Assembly: GCA_051453625.1 (NCBI GenBank)
Contig: JBOZIK010000001.1
Span: 288,186,293-288,245,258 of the forward strand
From: Welwitschia mirabilis
Lineage: Eukaryota > Gnetophyta > Gnetopsida > Welwitschiales
Direction: 5' to 3'
DNA length: 58,966 nucleotides
A model generated the notes under the pieces. The model had not been told where the DNA came from. It made no database searches and saw only the letters and a program-made list of their open reading frames with translations. Positions within the stretch are counted from its first letter, which is position 1, and every line of letters starts with the position of its first letter. Below, in pieces: positions 10,988-22,579 of the stretch. The position numbers were made by a program, and so were the translations under genes.

Positions 10988-12880
10988 TGTTAACATGTAA
11001 AAACTGACATTACAATCAAGTTAAATTATTAATTAATCTTAATATGAGACATTAATAAAATTGATTTTATAATAAAAACATGTCTTTATATTATTTTTTT
11101 ACCTTATTTATTAACTTTTAGTTTGTCCATGACATTTTTAAATTACTCGTGCCAAATTGGAGGNNNNNNNNNNNNNNNNNNNNNNNNNNNNNNNNNNNNN
11201 NNNNNNNNNNNNNNNNNNNNNNNNNNNNNNNNNNNNNNNNNNNNNNNNNNNNNNNNNNNNNNNNNNNNNNNNNNNNNNNNNNNNNNNNNNNNNNNNNNNN
11301 NNNNNNNNNNNNNNNNNNNNNNNNNNNNNNNNNNNNNNNNNNNNNNNNNNNNNNNNNNNNNNNNNNNNNNNNNNNNNNNNNNNNNNNNNNNNNNNNNNNN
11401 NNNNNNNNNNNNNNNNNNNNNNNNNNNNNNNNNNNNNNNNNNNNNNNNNNNNNNNNNNNNNNNNNNNNNNNNNNNNNNNNNNNNNNNNNTTATTTTTTAC
11501 CTTATTTATTAACTTTTAATTTTTCCATGACATTTTTAGATTACTCATGCCAAATTGGAGGACAAGCTTAAAATTGATCATCAACTAGCCTAAAACAGTG
11601 GAACTACTAGCTAGGACTACCAGTGCCATTAGCTTATCTAAGAAACATACCTCCATTCTTACATTTTTGGATTTTTGTGGAGATTTAAATTATATATAAT
11701 TAGGAGCTTGATCAAATTTTACATAAAAAATAAATTACATTCTTAATGACACATGGTGATGATGACAAGGACTCGTAAAGCAACACTTGATAGGAATGAG
11801 TAGGATGATGATGAAGATACATGATTATAAAAGTAGTTAGCAGTAACGTAGCATCTAAAAGCTAAGTGTTGGCATTGTCATAAGATTTTATTCCAATTTT
11901 AAAAGATGATCAACCTTCTACCTAATGCTATCATTATGTAATTGTCCACCTAACATTATAAGTAAAGATCTTGTAACCACTCCTCATCCCCATCTCTTCC
12001 TATAAAAGGACCTTAATTCCTTTATTATATCATCTTTGGCTTTGAATAATTGTAGAACATTAGAGTATTAATCATAATGAATTTCTAAACAACTCTTTCA
12101 GGAGTAAGCTAGTCATTAAGGATTACTTAAGGAGTTCCACCAACATCTTTCTTCCAGTGTTGTAAAGTGTTTATTTCTTTAATACATAAAGTAATTTGTC
12201 TTTTATTTTAAAATATGTGTTACTTTATATTTGGAATGTTTAGGTAATAACTAAGCCATTGAGCATCATTTCATTTAAGTATGTTTTTTAACATTTAGTT
12301 TAAATCTTTTAACTTTATAGATTTTAAGTACTTAGAGTCCTTACCTTNNNNNNNNNNNNNNNNNNNNNNNNNNNNNNNNNNNNNNNNNNNNNNNNNNNNN
12401 NNNNNNNNNNNNNNNNNNNNNNNNNNNNNNNNNNNNNNNNNNNNNNNTAACTTTACAAATTTTAAGTACTTAAAGTCCTTACCTTTCATTATTATTTAAG
12501 GCTATATGAAATATCAAGTGACAATTAAGTTTACCTTTACTCATATGATGAATGAGATTATGTCATCATAGTCTAAGCCAAAATCACTTGATGATTTAAA
12601 GTGTATTATAGAAGAAGCATCAGTCAATAGTGAAATTAAGGATTATAAGGAATAAATTAGTAAAGCCTTAGAGCTATCTTTCTTTTTTCATTTTTAAGTT
12701 AAAATTTCAAACCAAATTCATTAACTCTCTTTTCTTCCCTTCTTTCTTTTCTTAAATTTTGTAATTCACATTAAGTAAAAGTTAATGTAAAACTTCTTAA
12801 CCATTACCAAGTTATCCTTATAAAAAGAATGATTTTGAGTATAAAGGTAAATAAATTTAGAGATTATAAAATAACAAATA
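10988..12880 (+). mobile_element. Element A 5' LTR (family 1), gapped
   Basis: It starts TGTTAACATGTAAAAACTGA and ends ACAAATA before the PBS. Two gaps interrupt it: 326 N at 11164-11489 and 100 N at 12348-12447. Both are flanked by duplicates (11087-11163 / 11490-11562 and 12310-12347 / 12448-12485). It shares with B the promoter block and the ACCTAATGCT words near 11918. The five bases before it are ATTCA; no matching 3' end was found. Confidence 0.75.
12001..12009 (+). promoter_or_regulatory. TATA box of the element A LTR
   Basis: TATAAAAGG preceded by a C/T-rich run. The same sequence in the same LTR context recurs at 25047 and 30535 in B and 37243 in C, which supports it as the conserved LTR promoter. 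Confidence 0.6.
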
Positions 12881-12885
12881 GATTT

Positions 12886-12903
12886 TGATACCATTTTTAG
12901 GGA
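12886..12903 (+). other. Primer-binding site of element A
   Basis: TGATACCATTTTTAGGGA, a decayed TGGCGCCGTTGCCGGGGA, five bases after the LTR end. It is followed by TAAAAACATGGTAGC, the same trailing sequence as in B and J. Confidence 0.7.
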
Positions 12904-13359
12904 TAAAAACATGGTAGCAACTTAGAAGTTTTTTTTTTTTTTTTTTGCAAGTTTAATACATAATTTTTACTTTTCCAATGGTAGGTACTAGTCCTCTCTA
13001 ATGATCCAAAATAGCCTTATTTTTCTTCTATTTTATGTATTAGTTTTCTTTTCATTAGTTTGCACTGGTTATTCTAATGAAATCTAAACTAGTCTAGTTT
13101 GTTTTTTATTTTATTCTAACTTGTTTTTATGTAGAACTAATATTTTTTTACAAGTAGATTTAAAGAGAAAACTTAAAAATTTTAATTATTATTGTGTTCT
13201 TTCATTTACTTGCTAATTTTTAGTTCATTTTTTCTAATTTGCTATTTTTATTAGATTCACTACATGATAAAACATTAAAATCTTTAAAAAAGAATTTTAT
13301 GATTTCATTAACATTTGAATTTTAATTTCTCTCATGTTATTTATTTATGTTAAATTTTT

Positions 13360-14900
13360 TTATGACCCCAAAATGTTAAATGATCTACAATGCCTCTGCA
13401 AATGGCTATGTTTTTTCTAGAATGTTCTTATGTGATTTGACTGATGTTACCAATTGCTCTTACTGATGTCGCTATTCTTTGTAATCATAACAATCTAGGA
13501 TTTGGATAGAACCTTCTTTGTAAATTTCAAAAAAAAAATTGACTTATATTTATGAAAATTGACTTGAAACTTAGCTAAAACTAGTCTAAACTTGTTCTTG
13601 TATTCCTTGGATTTATGAGAAATATAAAAGACTAGTTAGAAATCCTTTAAATGATATGGACTCCTATACTAATCATAAAAATAGATGACAAAGCCAACTT
13701 CCTAAAGATTACCAATAAGAACAAGCCTTCTCCGCTCAAAATAATATAAACAATAATCAACAGGACTGCTTTTCCTAACAACAACAAGATCCAAATGACA
13801 TAATTAGTGGAGTTACATCTACTTAAAACCTAATCATCTAATTAATAACCTATTACCTAATCCAAGAATAATCTAAAAGATAAGTTATTATAGATAATAC
13901 TAACTAACCTAAGCAAACACTTCTTGATTATCTCTAATAAAAAATTCTAGGAATACCTTCATGCATTATGCTATCACCCATAAACCAAGGGTTAGAGTTC
14001 AAACCCTTTACCATACAACTTTTGCCTCATTTTTATAAATTAGAGTCTAAAAACCTAGACCCTCATCTTAAAGAATTTGAGTGTATTTCATTAACTATCC
14101 CTCAATATTAGAACACTTATGATGTACTTAGGCTTATCTTATTTCATTTGTTCTTAAATAAGAAGACAAAATATTAGCTATGCACCCTTAAATCTTACTC
14201 TACTAGGACTTGGATCCATTTAAATAAGGTTTTCATCTCTAAATTCTTCCTCTATCATAAAATGAATGCCTTAAGAAAGAAAATCATGAACTAACAGTAA
14301 AAATAACATGAAAATTTTTTACAAGCATTGAGAGATTCAAAGATAATTTTAAAAAGTACTCCTAATATGGTTTTGAGCTGAGAAGAAAAATAAGTTTTTT
14401 ATTTAATAGGTTAATCACAAAGAGCCACTAATTAGTTAAGATGATGAGTAGAGGAAACTTTCTTAACATGCCTTTAGATGAAGTTTAGAAATACCTTGAG
14501 AGTGTTGTAATAGTTTCAAAAATTGGGATAAGCTCACTAGAACATCTAGATCTTATTATCCTATTAATTTCATGAGTGTTTTTAAGATCCCTAAAAATTT
14601 TGAAGTAAACAACAGAATAAACAAACTAACAGAAAGAGTAGAATTTTTAACCACCTCACCCTCACCTCTACCCTTGGTTACTAAACCAAGATGTAGTATT
14701 TGTTATATTGATCTCATGAAATAACTGAATTCTTATCCATCCCCTTGTTTTATAATACTATTAATGAATAATTTAATGCAATAGTGCAGCAATAGCAAAA
14801 CAAAAAAGTTGACCCATACTTAAAAACATATAATCCTGTGTGGATAAATCACCCTAATTTTTCTTAGAGGCAAGACAATAAAATTAGTTAAGTAAGAAAC
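13360..14900 (+). pseudogene. Element A: Athila/Tat-like gag remnant
   Basis: An untranslated leader (12904-13360) shared with B precedes this. Around 14260-14540, across stops, the reading gives IERFKDNFKKYS.YGFELRR, then LVKMMSRGNFLNMPLDEV and KYLESV. These match the gag core of Athila/Tat elements (family: ERFKDLL..CPHHG, then M..G.F..K.PDEA). The C-terminal region around 14600-14760 has NRINKLTERVEFLTT and a residual SICYIDLM where the zinc knuckle would be. 14815-14880 gives KTYNPVWINHPNFS.RQDN, the conserved YNPGWRNHPNFSW motif with W changed to stop (TGG to TAG). It is non-functional. Confidence 0.88.
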
Positions 14901-15469
14901 TATTTCCTTCATCATCCTCCTATCCATTTTACTTTAATTACCAAAAACCACCTCTATCTATTCCTTTTAATAAATTAGTGAGTAGGTTCATGGAAAATCA
15001 AGTTCAAATCAATCATAACCATGAATCATTCTTAAAAAAACATTTTTCATCATTAGTCAACCTCAAGTAAAACATTAAATTCATCTTATGAATTCTTTAA
15101 TTAGTTTAACAAATTTAAACCTAGATTTTCTCTATTATAAATCAAAGAAAAATAGGCAAACTTCAAATAAGTATGTAATTAAATCCCAAAGGAGTAAGAT
15201 TTATTAAAGAAGGATTAAGCCAATTAAATAAAACCAAAGAAATTCATCTTCAAAGTGTTACTCAAAGTTTGAATTAGAATAAATCTAAAGATGAGGGAAA
15301 GGTAAAAGAAAAAGACATAACTTTTTATCAAGAACCTTTACACTTTCTCTAATATTTAATTAAAGAAAAGGTAAAAGAATTAGAATAATATTTAATTATT
15401 TACAATGATTCTTTACCTTTTCCCCAATGTCTTAAAAAGGAAAACACGAAAAAATAGTAATTTTTAAAG

Positions 15470-16048
15470 AACTTAAGATCAACATGCCTCTCTTACAAGT
15501 AGTTAAAAATGTGCACTCATACATGAAGTTCCTTAAGGACTTTTGCACTATGAAAAGACACATGACTGTTAAGAGAAAAGTTTTTTTAGTCTAATAAACT
15601 AGTTAACTATCTAGAATAGTTTCCACCTAAATATAAAGATCTATATTTCCTCATGATAGGTATTAAAATTTGAGATAAAAATATTAAGTAATCCTTATTA
15701 GATTTATCAGTAAGTATCAATATTTTATCCCATTATATTTATAAAGAACTTGAGTTAAATGATCGTAGATGCACTAAAATCTAATTATAGTTAGTAGATA
15801 ATNNNNNNNNNNNNNNNNNNNNNNNNNNNNNNNNNNNNNNNNNNNNNNNNNNNNNNNNNNNNNNNNNNNNNNNNNNNNNNNNNNNNNNNNNNNNNNNNNN
15901 NNTAGGTATTAAAATTTGAGATAAAAATATTAAGTAAGCCTTGTTAGATTTATCAGTAAGTATCAATATTTTATTCCATTATATTTATAATGAACTTAAG
16001 TTAAATGATCGTAAATGCACTAAAATATAATTACAGTTAGTAGAGAAT
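15470..16048 (+). pseudogene. Element A: pre-protease linker and protease start (truncated)
   Basis: 15478-15590 reads INMPLLQVVKNVHSYMKFLK, then DFCTMKRHMTVKRKVFL, the conserved segment before protease. 15690-15780 reads LLDLSVSINILSHYIYKELE, where the family has LLDLGASVNLLPY, so the catalytic Gly is replaced by Ser. The stretch 15657-15802 is repeated after the 100-N gap at 15903-16048. The element breaks off about 20 bases before the LTR at 16070; reverse transcriptase, integrase and 3' LTR are missing. Confidence 0.85.
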
Positions 16049-16069
16049 TCTGTGAAGTTATTCTTGGGC

Positions 16070-17453
16070 TGTAAATCATGTAATTAATATAATACTTTCT
16101 TCTAATGAATCTTTTAACTTCGATACCTAAAAATTTCAATAAAACTCACACAAAACACACTAGTACATGGAAGTAAAATCAAATGTCATCCTCTAGAGAG
16201 AAATTTTAAACATGAAGTTAGGAGATTGCTTTAATTTAAAAAGAATAGAACTAAAATGATTTTCTAGTCTAACTTTAAAAGGATAAATTAATGAAAAATA
16301 CAATGATGCACTGAATGAATGAAAGATGAAAAGATGGGATGAAATCCTAAATGTAAACCCCCACTAAGTGCACTAACTTGTTATCATCTAAGTTGGACCT
16401 CCTCATTTATATCATTTACAAAGAACTATTACTTACTTATAATTAACATAAACTATAAGGAAAATTGAAAAGTAATTTAAAATAATACTATAAGTAATAT
16501 TTCATTAATCAAAATATTCGCATCCTCTTCTAAAGCAACAACTCCTCAATGAAGGAGACAACATCCCAATACTAAGAAATGTCCTTCTCTATAACTAGGA
16601 TGGATTCCTTTTCCAAAATGCTCTAATGCTACATGCAATTTTGATATTACAAAGATGAGAAATTGGGGATCTAAGTGATGTATATATAAATTTGAGTTAA
16701 TGGTTAAGGTCTCTAAAGAGTTGTAATAGATTATAACCCATCATATAAATAATTTCATAACTAGTAGAGTTTGTTTTATATTTATTATGGTTGTTCTCCA
16801 CTTAAGTGTTGTCTAGATGATAGTGTGGATGATGGTTAATCTCTTCTTTAATAGTTTCTTATCCCTCATATCATTTCTTGGTGAGAATTGAGTGTTATCC
16901 TTTTGATATCATCTTGGGTATTGTCTAAATGACTCTAGGTGGATGACTATTATTTTTAAATTTATAAGTTTTATTTCTTTTATTTCTGCTAATTGTCTTG
17001 GGTATCATTTGGATAACTAGGTGAACAAGAGTTGATCTTAATTCTCCTCTGCTTTCTTATGTTATAATTAGCTTTCCTCTTAAAATATGAATCTTTCTCT
17101 TTTCATAATTAATATTTCTTCATCTTCTGCAAGTACATTGATTAAAATTAGCATTGTCCTAAACTTAATCATGGATTTTAGGTTAATTAACACATCCTTG
17201 TATCTTTTAAAGGAGTTGAATTTGATGGTATACTCTATTATCTTTCCATTCCATCTTTAGAATGTGATTTGACTACTCCAATGGTTTTTGTCCTCTTAAG
17301 TATCATCTGGATGACAAGGTGGATGGCTATCACTGAAAACCTGTTTTCATTATTTATTGATCCTATGAGTTACCCCCTTGAGTTTTATCTAGATGGCAAG
17401 GTGGATGACACTAGTTTTTTCATCCTTTAACCTTCTTAATCATCGATCATTAT
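16070..17453 (-). mobile_element. Family 2 LTR, left copy (3' LTR of X)
   Basis: It starts TGTAAATCATG, as does the LTR at 20980, and the two align throughout (the AATGAAGGAGACA, AAGAAATG and ATGGAT blocks occur in both). On the minus strand, TCCTTCATTGAGGAGTTGTT also matches the F LTR near 47200. It carries at least four GTCATCTAGATGAC-like motifs (16811, 16931, 17301, 17387). The right end is cut by the gap at 17454-17553, so about 200 bases of outer LTR are missing. Confidence 0.8.
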
Positions 17454-17553
17454 NNNNNNNNNNNNNNNNNNNNNNNNNNNNNNNNNNNNNNNNNNNNNNN
17501 NNNNNNNNNNNNNNNNNNNNNNNNNNNNNNNNNNNNNNNNNNNNNNNNNNNNN

Positions 17554-17583
<30 letters not shown>
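17554..17583. repeat. Poly-T run at a gap edge
   Basis: Thirty T residues directly after the 100-N gap. This is the only 100-N gap in the window without a flanking duplication. The homopolymer probably broke the assembly here. Confidence 0.9.
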
Positions 17584-17584
<1 letters not shown>

Positions 17585-17689
17585 GTGTTGTTGCCATAAG
17601 TACTAAATAATGATGCAACATTATAGGATCTAAGAAAAAAAGATGTACTCACTTAAAGGTTCCTTACAAATGATAGGTTGATGCTTTTT

Positions 17690-18560
17690 GAGTCGATCCA
17701 ATTACCCCTACATTTTTTATTATGTGCTATAGATTATTTTTTTCTATTTTATTAAGTCATAACTTTATATTATTTGAGAGATTCTAGCTACTTAACCTAG
17801 AAGATTAGTTTTTTGAACTTTGTAAATACTATGCAATGGATAAAAATAGCTAGGTATTAGGCACATAATGTCCTTTTATTTAATAAAAACCTTCATCAAA
17901 TATGTCTTCAAACTTATGGACATTTACTATTACTCAATCATATTCCACATGGTAGATGTCTTCAGTAAAAGTTCTTATAACTTAACAAAACTTAAACTAT
18001 ATAATCTCTAGTTATTCATGATCATGAATTTGTAATGCAAAAATTGATAGTTTCCTAAAATGTAAATAATTTTTTTAAGAATAAATTAATCCTATTACTT
18101 GTTCTTGTTTAGCATAGAAGTCTTCTAACATTTAGTTGTCTTTCATTTATGTGAGATCCATCTTTTAGTATATTCATCTTCATTAAGATAGATATATTTA
18201 ACTTGTGATTTAAAATTTAGTTCACTATAGATGTCTTTGAAGATGCAGATGTCTTCACCATAGAAATCTTTTAGAGTATAGACATTTTTTCCATAGATGT
18301 TTTTCATTCTACAAATGTCTCCAATTGACGAATTTGGAATTTTTAATTCTAAGCTAAACTTTTTGTGACATATCATCTTGAAGGTCTAATATTGACTTAC
18401 ACTTTTCATGATCTAATTTTCTTCATATTGGCTCATCTACATAATAATACAAAATATTTGATAAGTGGAATCATGAAAAGTAGATTTTATCAATATCTTG
18501 TTAAGAGTAAATGGTATATTCCATTCTATTTTACATTAATACTAACCACATCTATAGGAT
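17690..18560 (-). mobile_element. Copia LTR fragment inside X
   Basis: This aligns with the K copia LTR at about 6110-6650: shared blocks include ATCATGAATTTRYAATG followed by AAAARTTGATAG, and a TTTTAGYATA-TCATCTT stretch. 18220-18330 holds a degenerate run of ATAGATGTCTTY-like units spaced about 18-25 bases. On the minus strand this makes a short open frame (18143-18376) that I take to be non-coding. The rest of a copia element is absent, so this is a solo or truncated LTR nested in X. Confidence 0.5.
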
Positions 18561-18899
18561 AAAAGGATTCTTTCATTTCCATAACTAGATTTTTAATAAC
18601 CCTAATTGATTTTCTTAGAGTTTCATTAGTTAGTTATAACATAATTTTTATTGATTCGATCCTATTTTCTAGCCCAAACTTTTTACAAATGTAAAATAGC
18701 ATAATATTGAGACTCTCTCATATCTTTATCAGTGCTTTCTTAATATTTTTTCTTTTTTTCAAAATAACACTCTCTATGATAGCCATTGGATCTTTGAATT
18801 TTGGACATAATTATGATACTTAGTTAGAAAGGAATTGGGTAATGAATACTCTACTTGATATGCCTTTTTCTATTTTATTTTGATTAAGTCCTTTTAGAT

Positions 18900-20700
18900 T
18901 CTATTATATTTGGGATTATCTTTCATATCTTCTAGAAAGAAAGTTTAAAACTCACATCTTCTATAATTTCATTAAGAGAAATATCATAATAAGATTATCA
19001 TTTAATATTTTTAATCAAGGAGTTATGGGTTTATTTACTATGTTTTTATTATTTATTATGATTGTATTTTTCTTTAGAAGCTAAAGAAAAGCTAGATTAA
19101 TTAAGAATGTCTATGTCATCATCATGGGTTTAATTTTCTTAGTTGTGAGAAGTGAGGGCTATTTCATTGGGAGTTATATCATGCTCATTTATTATCACTA
19201 TATTCTAATTCTTTTTAATATCATTTAGATTAGAAATGATTTCAATAGGAAGGAAGTGTTTTGGTCTTTAGTTACCTAACATGGTTTGTTAAAATATGTT
19301 AATAAAATTTTCTAACTTCTTATTTTGATTGTATAAACTTTTATTAGTATTTTCTTACATATTCTTCAATTCTTCCATTGACTCTTTAAGGGAAATATTC
19401 TTAATGTAATTAGAAGAGTTAATCTAAAAGCTGTTGGGCTAAAAGTTATGGGGTTAAAAATTATTAGACTAAAAATTATTAAATTGAAAGTTGTTTCTCC
19501 TATATCTATTTTAAAAGAGGATCTAAAGTTTCATGTATTATGGCTGAAATTGTTAATTATTTCTTGAGGTATTGGGTTCTTAATTAGATGTATAGGCTTT
19601 TTCATATATCATTTCTCTACATGTTGATAAGACAGAATAATCTCTAGTATAACGGAAGTTATCTTCAAATATTTCACATTGAAAGTAAGGTGTTGATAGT
19701 TAACATTGTTGGTTTAAAAATTTATCATCATCCACGGCCTTAATGTAAGTTTTCAAATTGTTAGTAAGATCTTAAATTAGGTTGTTATGGCTAAGTTTCT
19801 CTTCCTATTGTACTTTCTTAATGTCTTTCAATATTTGTCCTATAGTTCTATCTTCCTTGATGATTGATTTAGGGATCATTTGTCTAATTTCTACCAATAC
19901 TTTTAAAAGTTTTTAAGTGTCCTCCAAAGTCAAGTTGAGTAAATTTCCACCACATGAAAAATATACTAGTTGTCTTTTTTACCTATTCAATATAATATAA
20001 AATTAGTTAACACATTTTTCTCTTGAAAATTCATTTATAGGATTAGATAAGATAGCAATTAAAAATCTTTTATAGGTTGTAGCATAATTTTCATGAGGCT
20101 GTTATGTAAAATTTATGAATTATTTTTTCTTTTACTCATGATTGCTTAACTCATGACTCTTTTTATAAAGGCAACTTGAACTTGGTTTAAAGTCTTAAGG
20201 ATTTTATATGGAATAGTTTTCAATCAACTTTTAGCCTTGCCTCTAAGGGAAAAAGGTAAAATTATCATGTAAGTCCTATTAATTATCTTCTTTTTTTTCA
20301 TTTTCTAAGGTTATAATGAGTTATTTTATTTTAGTTAAGTATTGAAAAGGGTCTTCTTTAATGTCTCTTGAAAAGGTAGTATAGGTTTACAAGTTTTTAA
20401 ATTCCACATCGTCTCCATTGAATAGGTTAAAAGGGTTTTATATCTTATTTTTCCTTTGAACTATTATCTTCTTATAGGTTAGATTGAAATAAAACTTTCT
20501 CACCTTGAGTTATTAAATTAAAATTCATTAACCCTTTTTTAATTACTTTACTAATAAATTAACTTCTTGCATTGGTGCTTTCTTGGTGTTACCATTACCT
20601 TTCTTTTTTGTAAAATGTTGAAAATGAACTTATTTACATCCAAATGGAAAACTCCCTTCTAAATTACATGAAGTGTAAGGAGGAGGCTTTACAAATAGTG
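18900..20700 (-). pseudogene. Element X: decayed gypsy gag (same type as H)
   Basis: The minus strand around 20120-20255 reads LRGKAKS.LKTIPYKILKT and then VAFIKRVMS, aligning with the H gag. 19436-19500 holds a degenerate Asn/Phe-rich repeat (NNF units about 21-24 bases apart), typical of the low-complexity part after the gag core. I see no protease, reverse transcriptase or integrase between this and the left LTR, so X is a gag-only remnant. Many stops are present. Confidence 0.75.
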
Positions 20701-20950
20701 AATGTGGTACTCACTTAGATTTCATAAAAAACAAAGTGTAGATAAGTTTACTAAAAATAATGGTAATCTACAACTTCAAATAAAAGCAAAACTAATAGAA
20801 ATTTGAAAATCAAGATAAACTAAAAAACTAAAAGTGAAAACTAACCTAAGAAAAAGAAAACTTATATGTAGACATATACAAGTAAACATCTTGAAATTAG
20901 TGTGCTCTCTTAAATAGTGAGAATCAACTTTCTAGACTTTCGTGAACTTC

Positions 20951-20968
20951 TCCTTAGTAAAAATGCCA
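20951..20968 (-). other. Primer-binding site of element X
   Basis: The minus strand reads TGGCATTTTTACTAAGGA, a decayed TGGCGCCGTTGCCGGGGA, 11 bases inside the LTR edge at 20980. It makes the LTR at 20980-22567 the 5' LTR of X. Confidence 0.65.
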
Positions 20969-20979
20969 ATTTTTTAGGG

Positions 20980-22567
20980 TGTAAATCATGTGATCAATCT
21001 ATTATTTTCTCTAATAAATCATTTATCTTTAATACCTAAAAATCTCAATAAAATTCATAAAAAACACACTAGTATATGGTAGTTAATCTAAATGTCAAAA
21101 TCTAAAATGAATTTAAAAGTAAATTTGAAAAGTTATTTTAATAAAAAAGAATATAACTAAAATTATTTTATATTCTAGCTTCAGAATAATAAATTAATGA
21201 AAATGCAATGATGAACTGAATGAATTTAAGATGCAAAGATAAGATGAAATCCTACATATAAACCCTAACTAAGTGTACCAACTTATTGTCACTCAAGTTG
21301 CCCATCATTATCTATGTTAATCATAAATAATTATCACTTAATTTTTAATTACATGAACTATAAGGAAAATCAAAAATTAATTTGAAATAATACTTTAATC
21401 AATATCTTTATAAATCAAAATGTCCTCATCCTTTTATGAAGCAGAACCTCCTCAATAAAGGAGACACAACCCAATACCAAGAAATGCATTTCTCTACAAC
21501 TAGAATGGATCACTTGTCCAAAATGCTATAATGTTATGAGAAATTTTGATGCTTGAAAAGATAAGAAATGAGAAACCTAAAGGGATTATTTATAACCTTG
21601 GATTAATGGTTAGGATAACTAGGAAGTAGTAATAGACTAGGAGTAGTCATATTAATGATTTCATAATGGATGAAATCATTTTACATTCATTAGAGCTATT
21701 GTCTACTTGGGTGTCATTCAGAAGATAGGGGGATGACACTTAATATCTCTTATAATGGCTTTTTATTCTCTACTTATCCTCTTAGTGATAGTTAAGTGTC
21801 ATCCTTTTAGTATCATCTTAGGTATTATCTAGATGATTAGGTGAATGAATGTCCATTATTAAGCTTTTTATTTCTATTTATTTTCTTCTTACTAGTTGTC
21901 TTGGGTATCATCTAGGAAATCAAGTGGATGATAAGTAATCTTCAGTCTCTTATACTTTCTTTAGTTATAACTAACTTTCTTCTAGGTTCATGAAGCTTTC
22001 CACTATTATAATTGGTCTTTTTTCATCCTTCTCAAGTACATTAAAGATTGGACATTCTTCTAAATTTGATCATGGATTCTGAATTAGTTGATACATTCTA
22101 TATCGTCCAAAGGAGTTGATTTTGATGTTATACTATAACATCTTTCAAGGTAATCTTCAAAATGTAATTTCGCTTGATAAATGATTGTCATCCTCATGAG
22201 TGTTGTTCGAACATTATGATGAATGACAATTAGTAGAAACATAATTCTCTATTTATTAATCTTAATTGTTGTCCTCTTAAGTGTCATCTACATGAACAAG
22301 TATATGATACTCTAATTTTTTTTTCCTATATCTTTTGATCATCAATCATTATTCTAAACTAGATTCATAATGCTCTAGATAGGTTAGGAAGTTTGAAGTA
22401 TGTCTAAAAAATCATCCATAAATGATTAGAAATGTTGGAAAACTATCCTTTTTTGTTCATCATGATGGCTACTCCATTTTTATCTTAATTAATCAAAAAA
22501 CCTACTTAAATGGACTTGAAACATACTCTAAACATGATGTTAGATATTATTAATTTGACTTCGTACA
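20980..22567 (-). mobile_element. Family 2 LTR shared by X (5' LTR) and E (3' LTR)
   Basis: The inner edge TGTAAATCATG is the same as in the left copy. At the outer edge, the minus strand from 22567 reads TGTACGAAGTCAAATTAATA, aligning with the F LTR start TGTTATGATACCAAATTATA. On its left is the PBS of X. On its right is the polypurine tract of E. One LTR therefore belongs to two internal regions. Motif copies lie at 21826, 21911 and 22286. Confidence 0.7.
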
Positions 22568-22579
22568 TAGTCTTCCACT
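22568..22579 (-). other. Polypurine tract of element E
   Basis: The minus strand reads AGTGGAAGACTA directly before the LTR start TG. The F element has AACTGGAGGGCTA in the identical place (46576-46588). Polypurine tracts prime plus-strand synthesis and lie directly upstream of a 3' LTR. Confidence 0.6.

Noticed and set aside
18143-18376. 77-codon frame with repeated DIC/DIY-like units
   Set aside because: The repetition comes from ATAGATGTCTT units of a copia LTR, not from a protein repeat.
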